A stretch of DNA of 64,000 nt from Vermamoeba vermiformis (Eukaryota > Tubulinea > Echinamoebida): contig JBEWZL010000126.1 of the NCBI GenBank assembly GCA_045837725.1, positions 186,001 through 250,000 of the forward strand. Reading direction: 5' to 3'. The notes beneath the pieces were generated by a model, which searched no databases, was not told the DNA's origin, and saw nothing but the letters and a program-made list of their open reading frames with translations. Shown here in pieces: positions 1 to 12,800 of this stretch. The position numbers and the translations under genes are program-made. Numbering within the stretch: the stretch's first letter is position 1; each line of letters starts with the position of its first letter.

Positions 1-3000
1 ACCTCCGCTACTGACATTCGTTTGTTCGGTACTGACGTTGATGCGATTGACACTGCCAACCTGACTTTGACAATTTCTCAATTGCCCGTTAATGGCCGCT
101 TGAAGCACAAAAATTCTTACATCACCGCCCCTGGCTTCAAATTGACGACTAGCGGTGACGTTACCGGCACTTGGGCCTTCGTTGATTACGAGCCTAACAA
201 GGACTACAACGGCGTTGACAGCTTCAAGTTCTTCGCTTCTGACAAGGCTGGTGCCTCATCTCCTGAAGCCACTGGTCAAATCATTATCACTTCTATCAAC
301 GACGCTCCTGTTGGCAGCAATGTCACTGTTCGTGGTCCCGAAGACACTCTTTTCACCATCACTACCATCACTGCTAGCGATGTTGACGGTGACGCTTTGA
401 CCATGCAAATCGTTTCAGCCCCTGGTTCAGCCGCTTCTTTCAGCGCTGACGCCAACACTTTTGTTGTGACTTACCGACCTCCCGCCAACGCTCACAGCAA
501 CCCTGTTGGAGCGCCTTACACTACCTTCACTTATCGTTTCACTGACATTCACGGTGCCACTTCTCCAATCTACACAGCGACCATCATCGTCGATCCTGTG
601 AACGATCCTCCCGCTGCTGAAGACTTCGAGGTTACTACTCCTGAAGACACCAGTGTTTTGATTGACTTCTCGAGCCACGTGTCAGATATTGATGGCGACA
701 CTCCTCTCACTATCAGCGTTAGATCTTTGCCCGAATACGGTTCGTCTGTACTCTGGCACTGACGGCGCTTTTACTACCGTCATCACTGCTACCCCTGCCA
801 ATGCACCTCAACAAAAGCTCCAGTTCAGACCCAAGTTGAACGCGAACGGTCAAACATCATTCATCTACACTGTGACTGATCCTTCTGGTGCCTCTGACAG
901 CGCAGTTGTCACGATCACTATCACGCCTGTCAACGATCCTCCTGTCTCGCAAAACGTTGTCCTTCGTACTCTCGAAGACACCACTCTCAACTTCACTTTG
1001 AGCGGTAGTGACATCGAGAACGATCCTGTCAGCCTCGTGATCTTGTCTGTGCCTGCCACTGGTGACTTGACCAGTGCCGCGGATAGCTTCTACATCAGAG
1101 AGACTCCTTACTCAATGAATACTCCAGCTGCCTTCAGCTACATTCCTCCTCAGAACTTCTACACCACCAATGATGCTCCTCTCGTCTTCCACTTCTACGC
1201 CTTTGACGGCACTGACCGCAGTGTCTTGAACTACACTGTGACCATTTACGTCGATTCAGTGAACGATCCTCCCACTAGCGCCGACGAGTTCATTAAGACT
1301 CAAGAAGACACTCCAGTCAGCTTCACTTTGTCTGCTCTTGACGCTGAAGACGATTCCTCGCTCGTCGTTGCCGTTGTCACCGGCATCACTGACGGAGATA
1401 ACCGTGGCATTTTCTACACTTCATCTGACAAGTCCAAGCGAATTGTTACCGGAACTGTCTTGACTAGCCCAAGAACCGTTTACTTCGTGCCTGCTCCCGA
1501 CGCTTACAGCAACCCTAGCACTGTTCCTTTGGCTTCACTCAAGTTCCAAGTACGTGACACTGAAGACCTTGTCAGTGTCGCCGAATACAATGCCCTTGTC
1601 TACGTGACACCTGTCAATGATCCTGCTGTTTACAACGGCGCCAGTGAAGTTACTATCGATGAAGACACGAGCATTGATTTGGCCTTGATGAACCAAGTCA
1701 AGGACGTGGATGACACTGTCAACACCGACATGACCGTGAAGATCACTGCAATTACCGGTCGCGGAACTTTCTCCGAGTGCGCTCAAGATGTCAACAACTG
1801 CAATCGTACCACTCTCACCGTCGGTCACGTGCTCCAGAACCCTGAATGGCGCTTCAGCTTTGTTCCCTTGAAGGACGAGAATGGCAACAAATACGCCTCG
1901 ATCACGTTTGTTATTAACGACGGTCACGACGACTCCATTCCTTACACCATCACTGTCAATGTTCGACCTGTCAACGATCCTCCTGTCGTGAACCCGTTCT
2001 ACAATGTTCTGCCTGGTCGTGTTGATATGGATGAAGACACAGTCTTGGAGCTCTCTTGGAACGTCACTGATATTGACAGCCCTGCCACTTCTCTTCGCAC
2101 CTTTGTCACCTCAAAGTTGCCCACTAACGCGAAGATGTTCGCTTGCAACGTCCAATCTGACGGATCTTGCGCTCGCGGTGCTGAAATTTCACTCCCTGCC
2201 GAACTTACGGCCACTAACTCCGCCACTGCTACTTGGAGAGTTCTTTTCGTTCCCGATGAGAACGCTTTTGACGCCAAGAACTTTGCCACGTTCAACATTG
2301 TTGGTGAAGACGACTACGAGGCCCGTTCAGTCACCCAAAAGGCCATCATTCGTGTCATGCCCATCAACGACGCTCCTACTATCACCGCTCGCGATAGCTA
2401 CCAAGTCACTCGCGAGACTGAAGGCGAGACTCGCTTCATTCTGTCTGACGTTTCAGTGAACGACATTGACGCGTTCAGAAAGAAGATTGTCTTTGGCATC
2501 AGATTGACCGACCAAGACTCTGGCAGATTAGAAGCTGAAGGCAGCAATGCCGACATGGCTTTTACTGGCGCTAAAGCTCCTTGCAAATTGAACGAAGCCA
2601 AGACTGAAGTTATTTGCACCGACCCTCAAGCCGACATCAACGTCTGGATCGGATCCGCTGTTGTGTTCTACCCCGCTAATACTACTGGCACTTTCAACTT
2701 GTTCTTATACGTCGATGATTTGGGCAACACTGACAAACTTCAACGACCTTTGACGGCCAACAAAACGATCACCGTGCTTGTCAACGAAGACACCGGACTT
2801 TTGCCCGACACTCCGACCGACAACACTGGCATTGCCGTTGGTTTGAGCGTTGGTGGTGCTGCAGCTATTGCCGGCATTGCCGTTTTGATCGCCAAGCTTC
2901 GCAAGAAGAATGACGTGGTCGACAACTATTTTGACAACTTGACTGACAGCATTCAAACTGGCGCGAACAATCCCATGTATCAAGCTGCGTTCTCTGAGGC

Positions 3001-3034
3001 CGCTAACCCGCTCTATTTGGCCAAACAGACTTAA
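1..3034 (+). CDS. Cadherin-like-repeat adhesion protein with NPxY tail (5' partial)
   Basis: Open from the first base, so the N-terminus lies outside the window. About seven tandem modules of roughly 100-130 residues, each opening with an NDPP or NDAP turn and containing an EDT..DxDGD-like calcium-site pattern, match the bacterial-type cadherin-like/VCBS repeat class. The C-terminus has a glycine-rich membrane helix (GIAVGLSVGGAAAIAGIAVL), a KLRKK stop-transfer, then a short tail with NPMY and NPLY. Dictyostelium SibA, an integrin-beta-like adhesion protein, also has a glycine-rich helix and NPxY tail motifs that bind talin, so a substrate-adhesion role is inferred. The reading frame changes by +1 near 742: LPEYG in one frame resumes as LYSGTDGAF in the next, consistent with one extra base. 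No intron is seen. The SibA von Willebrand A domain would lie upstream and cannot be checked here. Confidence 0.8.
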
Positions 3035-3664
3035 AATTGTATTTCTATCAACTAATTCATAATAAACCATTGTCAACAATGCGTTAGTGCCTCGTAATTT
3101 TAACTCCGACTTTGATAAATTAAGTGTGCATTTAGTCTTTAACCGTTCACGTTTAATCAACAACTTAGCGATACAATAGTGGTCCAAGATCTTACATTGT
3201 AGTGACTTGAAATACCTCCACATCAACGAGTGATATCTCAGATAAAAGAGAGCCTGGGTAACTTTTATTTAAACCGACGCCTACCCAAATTAGAATTATG
3301 CAATTTTGACAAACTATAATAATTTCGATACTCCATTTTTCCCAGTGTATGAATAGCGGGAGGGCAGTTTTCTACGTTTTCATTTAACTCACTTGTTAAC
3401 ACAATCACACGCAATTAAAAATATTCAATCGATTCAATTTGAATTTAGAGTCCAAACAATGACATTTGGGCTCCTTAATTGCAATCCAACTAAAAAATGC
3501 TCAGCCGCAATCTGATAAGGCAATGAACATAGCGGTCAAGATATGTATGATTACTAAACATGTTGTTGAGATGATGTCCCATTTCATGCAAAGGTTTTAA
3601 AATGAAAAGAAACCCTTTCTCGTTTTCAATAGGCGATTCATTTTGGTATATAATCGACCACAGT
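3035..3664. other. Intergenic, 3' end to Ndt80-only gene promoter
   Basis: AT-rich, with an AATAAA-like signal (3059-3064) just after the upstream stop. No open frame with protein-like composition and no RNA gene recognised. Confidence 0.5.
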
Positions 3665-4353
3665 ATGCAACAGATAAACGTCCTAAACAATTTCGAACTG
3701 ACTATTCCAGTCCAAGGGGGCGATCCCGACTGCGATTTTACCCCACTATCAAGGCCTACGATCGGACTGATTATAGGCAGACCATGCTCATTAGAGAGCA
3801 GGACATTTCAAGTAACGCTAATTGATTGCAATGGACTGGAAGAACATCAGATCTACCAATCTATGTCTTGGGCGAAGCGAGTGCCGTTCAAATTACAAAC
3901 GAGTGACAGTAAATATGTAGAAGCATTAGTACTGAAGATGAGAGTGAACACCGGTGTATTCGACTTTCGAAGGATGAAGCAACGACTTATTAGATTCGAA
4001 GTAAAATGTTTTAACGGAGATCAGCTCGTTGGACAGGGTACTTCAGCAATGGCGTTATTACATCCTAAGAAAAGACTCGCTACTAACTCCGAAACCAAAT
4101 CCGAATCAACAAACGAAGGTAATTCTTTAGCGAACAAATTTCTCGATCGAATCCTTACTGGCCTCAAGTAACGATTTAAATTTTGACGTCAATTCAAAAT
4201 ATTAATCTTATCATATACTTAGAATCGAAAGTTCCGAATTTACCGATTGTGTGGACGGCAAACAATTTTACGGTTACTGGCTCTGATAACGAAGTGCTCG
4301 ACAGCAATGAGAACCCATCGCCATCATCCGTTGAAGGATATTTCAAGTTTTAA
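3665..4353 (+). CDS. Solo Ndt80/MYRF-type DNA-binding protein
   Basis: Two exons, 3665-4118 and 4223-4353, joined by GT..AG, giving about 194 residues. Residues 1-150 align by eye with the N-terminal Ndt80-type DNA-binding domains of the two long MYRF-like genes at 23.3 and 31.4 kb: shared features are the MQQ..V.N.F.L.IP start, SMSWAKR, VNTGVFDFRR and the HPKKR end. The start was chosen by this alignment; an in-frame ATG 63 bases upstream exists. Exon 2 keeps the PIVW motif that begins exon 2 of the 31.4 kb paralog, then stops at EGYFKF. The S74 chaperone domain, membrane helix and LRR region are absent. It could be a constitutively soluble relative, or a competitor of the membrane-tethered forms. 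Function is inferred from family only. Confidence 0.72.
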
Positions 4354-4658
4354 CCAAACATCTGAATATTATTATCATAATTCAATTGCTTCAGAACAGT
4401 TCCGGGGTTGCAACCCCAATTTATCTTGACGTTTCGGCCGGAAAACGGGGCAAAATAAATAAAATCGGCAATTATAATTTGCCTTAAAATCAACTACGGA
4501 TATTTATGATATACTTGATTTATATGAGGCGTAGGCGGCTTATCCAAAAGAATTGCGATTACGACCAGATCCCAATCCAAAATGAAATGACAACCGTGAT
4601 TCCTAGTAATTAAAATATTAACAAGGTTCCTATCCTATTGAATAGTTATTTACATTTT
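4354..4658. other. Intergenic between convergent 3' ends
   Basis: AT-rich 305 bp between two converging genes. It contains AATAAA-like tracts and a short ORF that overlaps exon 2 of the preceding gene only as a shadow. Nothing else is seen. Confidence 0.5.
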
Positions 4659-6817
4659 TTACAACTTTGAAAATAATTGCCAGCTTGAGATGAAACTTTT
4701 TGGCTTCGTTTGTACTGCATCCGTTGGCGCTTCGTTAGAATTCATCTTTTCTTCTGCACTATTGGCCTTATTATTATTGCCCTTATTAATATCCTCTTTA
4801 ACAGTATTCGCTGCTTCCATTTTTTGAATTTCTTGCAAGTTGAATCCGGTCAAATTTTTGAAGTGTTTTCCTCTTCGATCTCTATCGATATTATATAATA
4901 GTGGTGTTTGCATTAAATGAGTGATATATAATACAGATGGTTCCGTAATTAAGAACGGCTCTCCATCGATTTGTATGGGCATCATTGTGTCGATAATAAT
5001 TTTGAATTTTTTGCCTTGGCCGAGCCGGATCCCGTTTGACATGTACGCTTTCAACGCACCCTAATAACGTTATATTAATATATAGGACCTCTTTAGAGTA
5101 ATTTCATGGCGTACCAAATGAAAAACATTGCGGAGACTAGAGGCCTCTAATAATCCATCGCACGCATTCTGCGGCATGATTTCTTCGCCCTCGCTGTTCT
5201 TTTCTTTTCCCTAAAATGGAAATTAATCGAAAAATAACAACGTAATAAAGTAATATATTACTAGCGACACGTACCCAAATGTTTTGACCAGCAATGTATG
5301 ATGGAATATTTGTTAGTACCAACGTCTAAAAATTGAAAGTTAGTCTCGATACTATATTTACTATTATAGTGATATAATTCTAGGGCGAATATGAATCTTA
5401 CTTGAACGTGCGGCAATTCAACTTTTTGACCGTCAATCTGTCATTCAAAATGTCAACTACTGATTCGATAATCTTCGCCAAATAACACTTGCAGTCATAT
5501 AATTGACGTGTTTAAAAGATACTATGTACCTCTAGGTGCACGTGTTGCCATAGATTTGTAACTGAATGAGGTCGAACGACTGCTGTTTTGGCACCCAATG
5601 CGCCATACCTGCACGAGAGCAGTATTATCAGTATACTATATAAAGGTGATATTATCTACTTACACGCCGTAGTTGAATATTTTGTTAAACATTTTCTGCG
5701 GCATTCTTTCTCTGAACTGATGAAACTCGTACGCAATCTGCGAGTCAACACCTGTTAATTGGATCCGTTAGGACGAACCAATAGTCATTCAAACGTACTG
5801 GGATACGACTAGGTATCATATGGATTATATATACGAAAGTATTAGTAATTGTGACGTATTTTTACAGCAATATATTGTTAAAATATTGTCTGTGAAAAAA
5901 TTTTTGGGGCTGGATCTCGTGTCATTATCTTACCAATGCTGAAATAATTGTTCATTCTAAGGTCTTTAATTTGACTGTATTTGCCATCTGTTGCGTGAAT
6001 AGGCACTACACTGATCTTTCCATCGATCTACATTCACGACACGTGCTCGCGCAACTTGACCGAAGAACTTTGGAATATTGAAGCCCGTGATGATCGATCC
6101 TAAAATAATAGGCAATTAATCCATAAATATTTTAATCACTATAATACGTATGAGCATGCTGTATTCGATAAAAAGATGTTCGAATAAAGATCTAGATCGA
6201 ATGATAATTTTTGGATCTGATTTTATTAGCGATCCAATAAGAGGTTAAATTTATAAATTAAATTGTTATTAAATATAATTATGATAATTACCCCAACGTA
6301 ATACGCGGCTCATATCATTTGCGGTGCCAAATGGAAGGATTGCCACCTAATAAAAGCTCTTTAGTCCATGCAAATTTGAAATTAAATATTAAATTAAATT
6401 ATTATCTTACTGGTGGCATAACTTTGAGACGCAGCGATTCGAGTAGAGTGAGCACCCAATTCTAAATTGAAATATTTTATTAATTTAAAAAATTCTGACA
6501 ATTATTGGTTGTATTTCAATACTTACTACTGTTCCATCGCCTCCACATACGACTAATCGTGGATTTTTTATTTTTTTGAGAGCAGATCTAAGTCTGAATT
6601 TTGAAAGATTTCATTAATTTCGAATAACGATAACGGTTCTGTTTTAATACTGTTAAATATTGTATAAATCATACTTTTGAACTGTATCTTCTTGTCCCAG
6701 CTCCACAATTCGAGACGGATGTATCAGTTCACAAATCTGCGTCAGTAAGTCCTTGCTCTTTCTTCCTCCGCATTTAGTATTCAACAATACAATAACACTA
6801 TCTGTGGTACTACTCAT
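4659..6817 (-). CDS. Diacylglycerol kinase, catalytic plus accessory domain
   Basis: About ten or eleven short exons. From the start: NTKCGGRKSKDLL, then the glycine-rich nucleotide site VVCGGDGTV, then ILPFGTANDMSRVLRWG, DRWK, MNNYFSIG, and the accessory domain with LTNIPSYIAGQNIWG and MPIQIDGEP. These are diagnostic for DGK, which phosphorylates diacylglycerol to phosphatidate using ATP at membranes. Neither C1 domains nor a regulatory N-terminus is encoded; the protein begins almost directly with the catalytic domain, like the minimal forms of the family. The tail is acidic and Asn/Lys-rich with no recognised domain. In the DRWK exon (near 6010) the frame fits the family only if one base is skipped (DRWK then ISVVPIHATDG); otherwise the exon structure reads cleanly. 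The start ATG at 6817 directly precedes the first conserved motif. Confidence 0.88.
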
Positions 6818-6934
6818 TTACAGTAACGATGGTTGGGATAGATCCAAATTGGCGACAAAAATGCCATTTTATCAAAATTAATTTCGGTTTCAGAACAGGA
6901 TCCGATTAATTTACAATTAAAGGGTGCTTGCTAA

Positions 6935-9480
6935 CTAAGATGACTTTGGCAACAGTTCGTGACCACACTTTTTAAGGAACAATTTGATTTGTTGCGGGAC
7001 AAGCAACGAGGCGTGATCCAAAACCTTGATTAATTTGTCCAAGTCATCTTTGGTACCATTTATCATGCCGTTAATTGCAGCAATAATATATGGCATTATT
7101 TGATTGGCCAGACCAAGAGCTATCATTGGCCATTGCGACGGATGCGCTTTGGAGATCGAGACATGTTCAAAGGGCACAAATGAACCTGAATAATATAGCT
7201 CTTTGAATAAGCTTGATGACGAGTGTTTCCCTCGTAAAAACGGATAATGAGGATAGTCCGGATCGTTAATGTCAGCCAACCAAAACGCCTTGAGTAGTGG
7301 CATGAGAATCAAATTGAGTGTCACTCGATAGAGCTTCATGAGCGCTATTTGAGGCAATTTTTTTGATTTTTTTCGGTGCTTTGGTGCTTTGTATTTGATC
7401 GTTTCATCTTCAGGAATACCCCAATCATGGCTCGTAAAATTGTGATAGTTGACGTTATCATTGAGTACGTACTCTGAGTTCAATGTCGATCGTTTTGGTA
7501 TATACTGTCGCACGCGCTCTAATTCCAAATCTGGAATTTCGCTGAATTCTTTAAATTTTTTGGACAAGTCTTCAACAACGGTCATATTGACATTTTGACA
7601 CCTGCAAAAATCCTTCGCTGCTGTATCCATTAAGGTACCGAGAGCCGAGACCAATCTGTCACGTGATTTAAGTGCTGGTTCTAACACCAATTGATCGATT
7701 TTTTTGTAAAATGGTGCTGCTAAATAATGGTGGTTGTTGGTCGCTTGCGTGCTCAAGAAGATCTGGCATAAATGTTTGCACTTTTCAGCAAAATCTGTTT
7801 CGCTATTGGTTGCGAACCATTCAAATATATACAGCATGTAATCGAATCTAGCTGAAAATGCCTCGGAATAGTCCTGCGTGAAGAATAAAATTCCGTTGTA
7901 CTGTCCATCGTTCAATTTTTCAAAGCCAAGATGGTAGAGCGCCGAACCTTTTGCGTAAAGTAAAAACCACGTGAAATTGTATGGCAAGCCTTTCATTTTG
8001 AGAATGTTGCTGTCTGGGGGCAGGGCTGTGTATGCGCCATCGCTTTCTTGAGTGCCAATTAGCTGTGGGAATTGGCGGTACACAGGTTCCATAAATGGAA
8101 TGCAGTAACTTGTTGGATAGCTTCCTAGCACTCACATTGCGTGCGCGAAAAGAGTTGATAAAAATTTCTTCCCACACGGGCGTTGCAAAGGCTTCAACAT
8201 GCGACCTGTGCATTGGCAAGTTTGAGGCCATACGTCAAATCTGTCAGTAAAAATACGTCGCCAGGAATGCACGAGAAGTATGTCGTATAATAATTGCGCC
8301 AAAAGTTGTTGTTTTTCGTGAACGTGTGGTACTTTTTGTCTGCTCTTCTGAATGCGCATAATGACTTGATGTCAAGTTGCCACAGAATTATTTGTAGAAT
8401 CTCCGATGACAGCTGCTTAATTGAAGGCTCGTGCGTTGTATCAGGCAATAATACTGGCTGCCAAGGCACCGGTTCTTTGGGGTATTCAAATTTTCGTCGT
8501 TCCTCCAGTGCTGCCTGAAAAGCCTTGAGATTTCGAGCAACAAAATCACTTTTGTCAATAAACCCGTTAGAAGGGTTAACAGATACCAAGCTCTTGTTGT
8601 CCTGCATAATTGAGATTAATTCAGCGGCCAGATCGGGAGTAAGATTCTCCTCATCCAACATTAGATCCTCGATTGTTGTGCTTTTTGCCACAAATCTTGC
8701 AATAGCCATCAAACTTGGGACTGAGATGTCATTATCTACATAAAGGAGGGCATTAAAGAACGGTAAATAAATTATTAATTTTTAATTTTGGATCACGTGG
8801 CCGAATTTTCATTTTTGGCTTCCTGAATAATCGCGGATCAGGCTATCAAACTTTACCTTGCAAGTCAAGAGACTTTAATTCAGTGTTATACTGCAAGACG
8901 TCCATTAACTCGATGATTTGCTCCTCAGTCAAGCCATTATTAAAAAACTCGAGCTCTTTGAGTTGTGTATTTGATCTTAAAAACTCGATAAATGCAGTCC
9001 ACTCGATTGGGACAAACATTATATGTGTCGCTAATATAAATTATGGTTAGCGATCATAAACCCGAGTACTTGTTGACTTACTGCATGAAAATTTCGTAAG
9101 TTTAGGTTGGTGATCTGCCAACGCTCGTAGAACTGCAGCAAAACCAAGCGAAACGTCATTGCTAAGACCTAAATAATTGGTAAGTAACGATAAAGTCACT
9201 AAAACGGTATTTTACCTCGTAAAATCAAGATCTCAAGAGATGTGTTCGCCTCAATGGCGCTGGCAAGTTGATACAAGTCATTGTCTTGCAGCCGCCGGGG
9301 AGGGGTTCGCCTGGCGCGGATGTTTGAATCGCTCTCGATTGTCAACAACTAATAAAATTAATCAAAATATTAGAATTTATTTAATATACATTTAAATATC
9401 TTTATCCTGCTACTTAACAACGAATTATAATTATCAACTGAAGTAACCATAAAAATTAATTAAATTGAAACTTACGCCAT
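6935..9480 (-). CDS. LRR plus F-box protein with long C-terminal region
   Basis: Spliced minus-strand gene. The N-terminal exons encode several ribonuclease-inhibitor-type leucine-rich repeats (ANTSLEILILRG, NTQLKELEFFNNGLTEEQI, NTELKSLDLQDNDISVPSL, STTIEDLMLDEENLT). An F-box follows around IKQLSSEILQIILWQLDIKSL, with the trailing FWRNYYTTYF pattern. A 400-residue C-terminal region without recognised domain ends with a Lys-rich patch (KHRKKSKK). The F-box implies a role as an SCF substrate adaptor; the order LRR then F-box is the reverse of the FBXL norm. The frame shifts by +1 near 8225 and again near 8135; the second could instead be a roughly 75 bp intron opening with GTGAGT. The first exon (ATG at 9480, two codons) is tentative because it needs an acceptor at CGAGAG. 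Confidence 0.7.
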
Positions 9481-9877
9481 ATTTTCCACGATGCTTGCGT
9501 TGCTATACAATAATCTACATATTTTCCTGGTGTTGCATCGTAATCTAACTCCATGTCATAATTTTTTGGGCTGCTGTGCTATTCATGTTAAGTTCGTGAA
9601 ACTAACAAGAACCGATTTTGTTACAAGTGCAAGAAAGATACATCGATACCGTACGTCAAGCAGCATAAACTTGATTATTTATAAAAGGTGGGCCAATAGT
9701 TTGCCATTGGCTCAACGACCGGACTATTCCAAGATCTGATCGTCGATGGATTTGCTTTCAACTTTTATGTAATCGTAACTCGCTATTTGTAACTACAAAT
9801 AAATAAACTTTTGTACAATGTATTATAACAAAACATGACCTTTCCCAGTCACTTTCTTATCGTTCTTTTGGATCCAA
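9481..9877. other. Intergenic between two minus-strand genes
   Basis: About 400 bp holding the 3' flank of the ArfGAP gene and the promoter of the LRR/F-box gene. Short ORFs here lack protein-like composition. Confidence 0.45.
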
Positions 9878-12800
9878 TTATTTTGCCGGTCGTTTTGGCC
9901 TTGCAGGAATTGGCGGGGTACTTACAGGCGCCTTATTATTATTACCGTTACTATTCAATGACTCAGCACTATTAGTCTTCGCAAACTTAGGTTTAGAGGC
10001 TCTAGAAGGGGGCACTGGTGCGTCACTACTCGAAGTTTCTTCGCTGGATCTGTTCTCGTCAAATTTGTTCAGATCTATTTTCGGGACGTTGAACGGCACA
10101 AAACTATTTGCAGGCAATGTCGTATTGCCAAATTTGCGTGCAGGAAGCTGAGGCAATGCATTTCGTTTGACTGGGGATCTAGGTGGCGGTGTTGGTGGTT
10201 CAGTGAATTTGTATAAATTTCCGTTGGAATTTCCACTCTCTAAATTACTGTTACTATTTGAAGTCGTAATACTATCAGTACTTGTGTCAATGCTGCCTGT
10301 CAATGAATCATCTAACATCGTTGGTCTTGGTGCCGCGTTGGTATTGGCACGTGGTCTCGATCTAAAAATAGAAGTAAATTAGCATCACCTGTGAGACCAA
10401 ATTTCCAAATATGGTAAAATGTTGGTTCAATGAAACCTACCTTAATGTCAAATAAGAAGGAACTTCTCGGCTTTGATAATCTGTTTCTAAAATCTTTCCT
10501 GCTGCTCTTGGTGAAAGTGGTGCGTTGCTAACACTCATTTGTTGATTCGAATTGCTTTTGCTGCAAAAATAATAGCGTTAGTCACCTCCTTGCACGAGAT
10601 GCGGATCCGATCTTGATCCGTTTAGATTTTGCCTTACGTTTCTGGTAAATTAAACGAATCCTTGCTAACGTTGTTCGAGCTTGTGTTTGAAAAGCTGGCA
10701 CTGCTCAGCAAATTTTCACTGCTCTTATTATACTTGTCCTTGTCTTTGTCCGTCGAGGAGGTCAGATCCGAATCATCCTGCGACTTCTTTTTCTTCTTGC
10801 CAAAGCTAACATCGATCAATAATATTAGTACCCGACACCCTTTATAATAGGCTATCGTATCATTACCTTTTGAATAAATCCATAGCCGCTGGTCGAACTG
10901 TTTTGAAGCGACTCGCAACAGTAAATGCCCTCGATTTGTTCGCTTTTTTCTCGGCAACGGGCTACAAATATACAGTTAATATATTGCCAAATTAGGAAGT
11001 ACCGCTTTAGTCGGTCGACTGTGAAGCAAAGAATGATCGGATCCGAAAAAGTCAAGTACGAGTGTGTCTGTTGCGTTGTAATTTGAATACTTACCGATCC
11101 CAAACTTCGGCTTTCGTTGTTGTTGTTATTGAGTTCTCTTTCAAGCACATTGACGACAAAGTCTTGGAACACTTTAGTGGTCAATTTGTGAATTTCAGCG
11201 CTGTCTTCTGCCGCGGATAATTGCTTTGCCATCGAGAACGGAGTCGTTCCTATTATAAATTAATACGTCATTATCGAGTTACAACAATGTACAGAATAAT
11301 AATGTATTCAGATCTCAAAAAGTTGGATTCAGGTCCGTTGATCGAAAAATATTTATCGTCTTAGGTGAAACTTTATCGCCTATTGATGTATTGCTATGCT
11401 TGTATTACGTACCAGTATTATCAGTAATGGCAAATTCATCAATTGGCTTGAAGCTCAACAACGCATCCAGGCACTCGTGTCGACCGAACAAAGCGGCGTA
11501 ATGGAACACTGTTTGACCCTTCTCGTCCTTCAAATTGAGTGGCAGACCATAGAGCATCAATAAGCTAATGAGTACTGGATTGTCGAGTTCAACCAAGTAA
11601 TGGCCGTAGCCTCTGAGGTTGTCGGATTTGTTTTGCCATTTCAGATCTACACCTTGAGCCAACATTTGCAAAATTGACTTGTAATCGGAGTCGTTAAGGG
11701 CCACAATAAAATCCTAATTCAATAGGCAATTAATAAATTATTAAATTGAATGAAAAAAGATTTTGAATCCGGATCGTTTCCTTTTATGGAAATGCCAATA
11801 GCGTACCTTTTGAATATCGTGTGCTGCATGATCGAACGGCAAAACGAACTTTCGATCTTTGTACTTGTTTCTAATGTATTCTTTACGAACAGCAAGTTCA
11901 GCTTCAGGAGCAATTTTCTTGGTCTCGCCAAGATTTGCTTCGTAAACCGAATTGACCAGCGAATTATTCACGGCATATAAGAACTATAGTATGAGATATT
12001 AATATACTAGACGAAAATATGAATGAACTGATCCACAAAAAGTTTTGGTCGGATTTGCCAATCGAACGCTTACCTTGAGAATATCGCCCTTAATATTGTC
12101 CATAGTCAATGACCGCACTTTAGAAATATGCGCGCCCAACGATCGATGAATACCACTGCATTCAATGCAAATGATCGCACCAGTGTTGAGACTCAACCAC
12201 TCCGGCTCTCTAACATTGCAATCTGCGCACACCCAGTTTGACTCGTGTTGCTTTCTAAGAATTAAAATAACATTAGTAAATATATTCGGATTATTAACTC
12301 CTTGGGAGCAAGTAACAAAAATAATTGTTTGAATTTATAAATTTTCTCGAAGACGCAAAAAAATGGGTATTCGTGCGTACCTTAAATCAGTGAGCAATTG
12401 TGTTTCGGCTGGTGTATAATAAGACATATCAGGCTCAAATGTAGCTCCACGAGCGCTAACTGGCGGTGACCCTTTCTTTGGAATTGATTCGGTCGATGCT
12501 GTCTTGACCATCGGTTTGTTCTTTAATCGCGAACGCGGTGACGTTTCTGAAGAAATGAATAAAATTAATAAAATGAGCTCGAGAGATCAAACTCGAAATA
12601 TCATCACCAGATCTGATGATTTTGCTCATTAGTAATAGATACTTACGTTCGCCTCTGTTATTGTTAGGATCAGGTCCCTTGCTCACAGCATGAGCAATAG
12701 CGTTCTGAATCAAGTCTTTCCAGTCTCGGTAATCGACTTCGTTCAACGCGCGGAAGGTCATCTTTTTATCAGGGTGGATCTGTAACACGTGCACGTTAGC

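Noticed and set aside
742-770. Programmed +1 frameshift at an in-frame TGA, antizyme-like (also possible at 8220 and 55377)
   Set aside because: Any +1 break can be moved to the next in-frame stop if both frames stay open, so the coincidence with TGA carries no weight; in the DGK and LRR cases homology places the change before the stop.
1-3034. Recent bacterial gene transfer for the cadherin-like repeat gene
   Set aside because: The membrane helix and NPxY tail are eukaryotic in type; repeats of this class are common in protists.
8128-8231. Introns of 11-16 bases to explain frame changes
   Set aside because: Shortest credible introns here are about 43 bases; shorter ones are not plausible for spliceosomal splicing.
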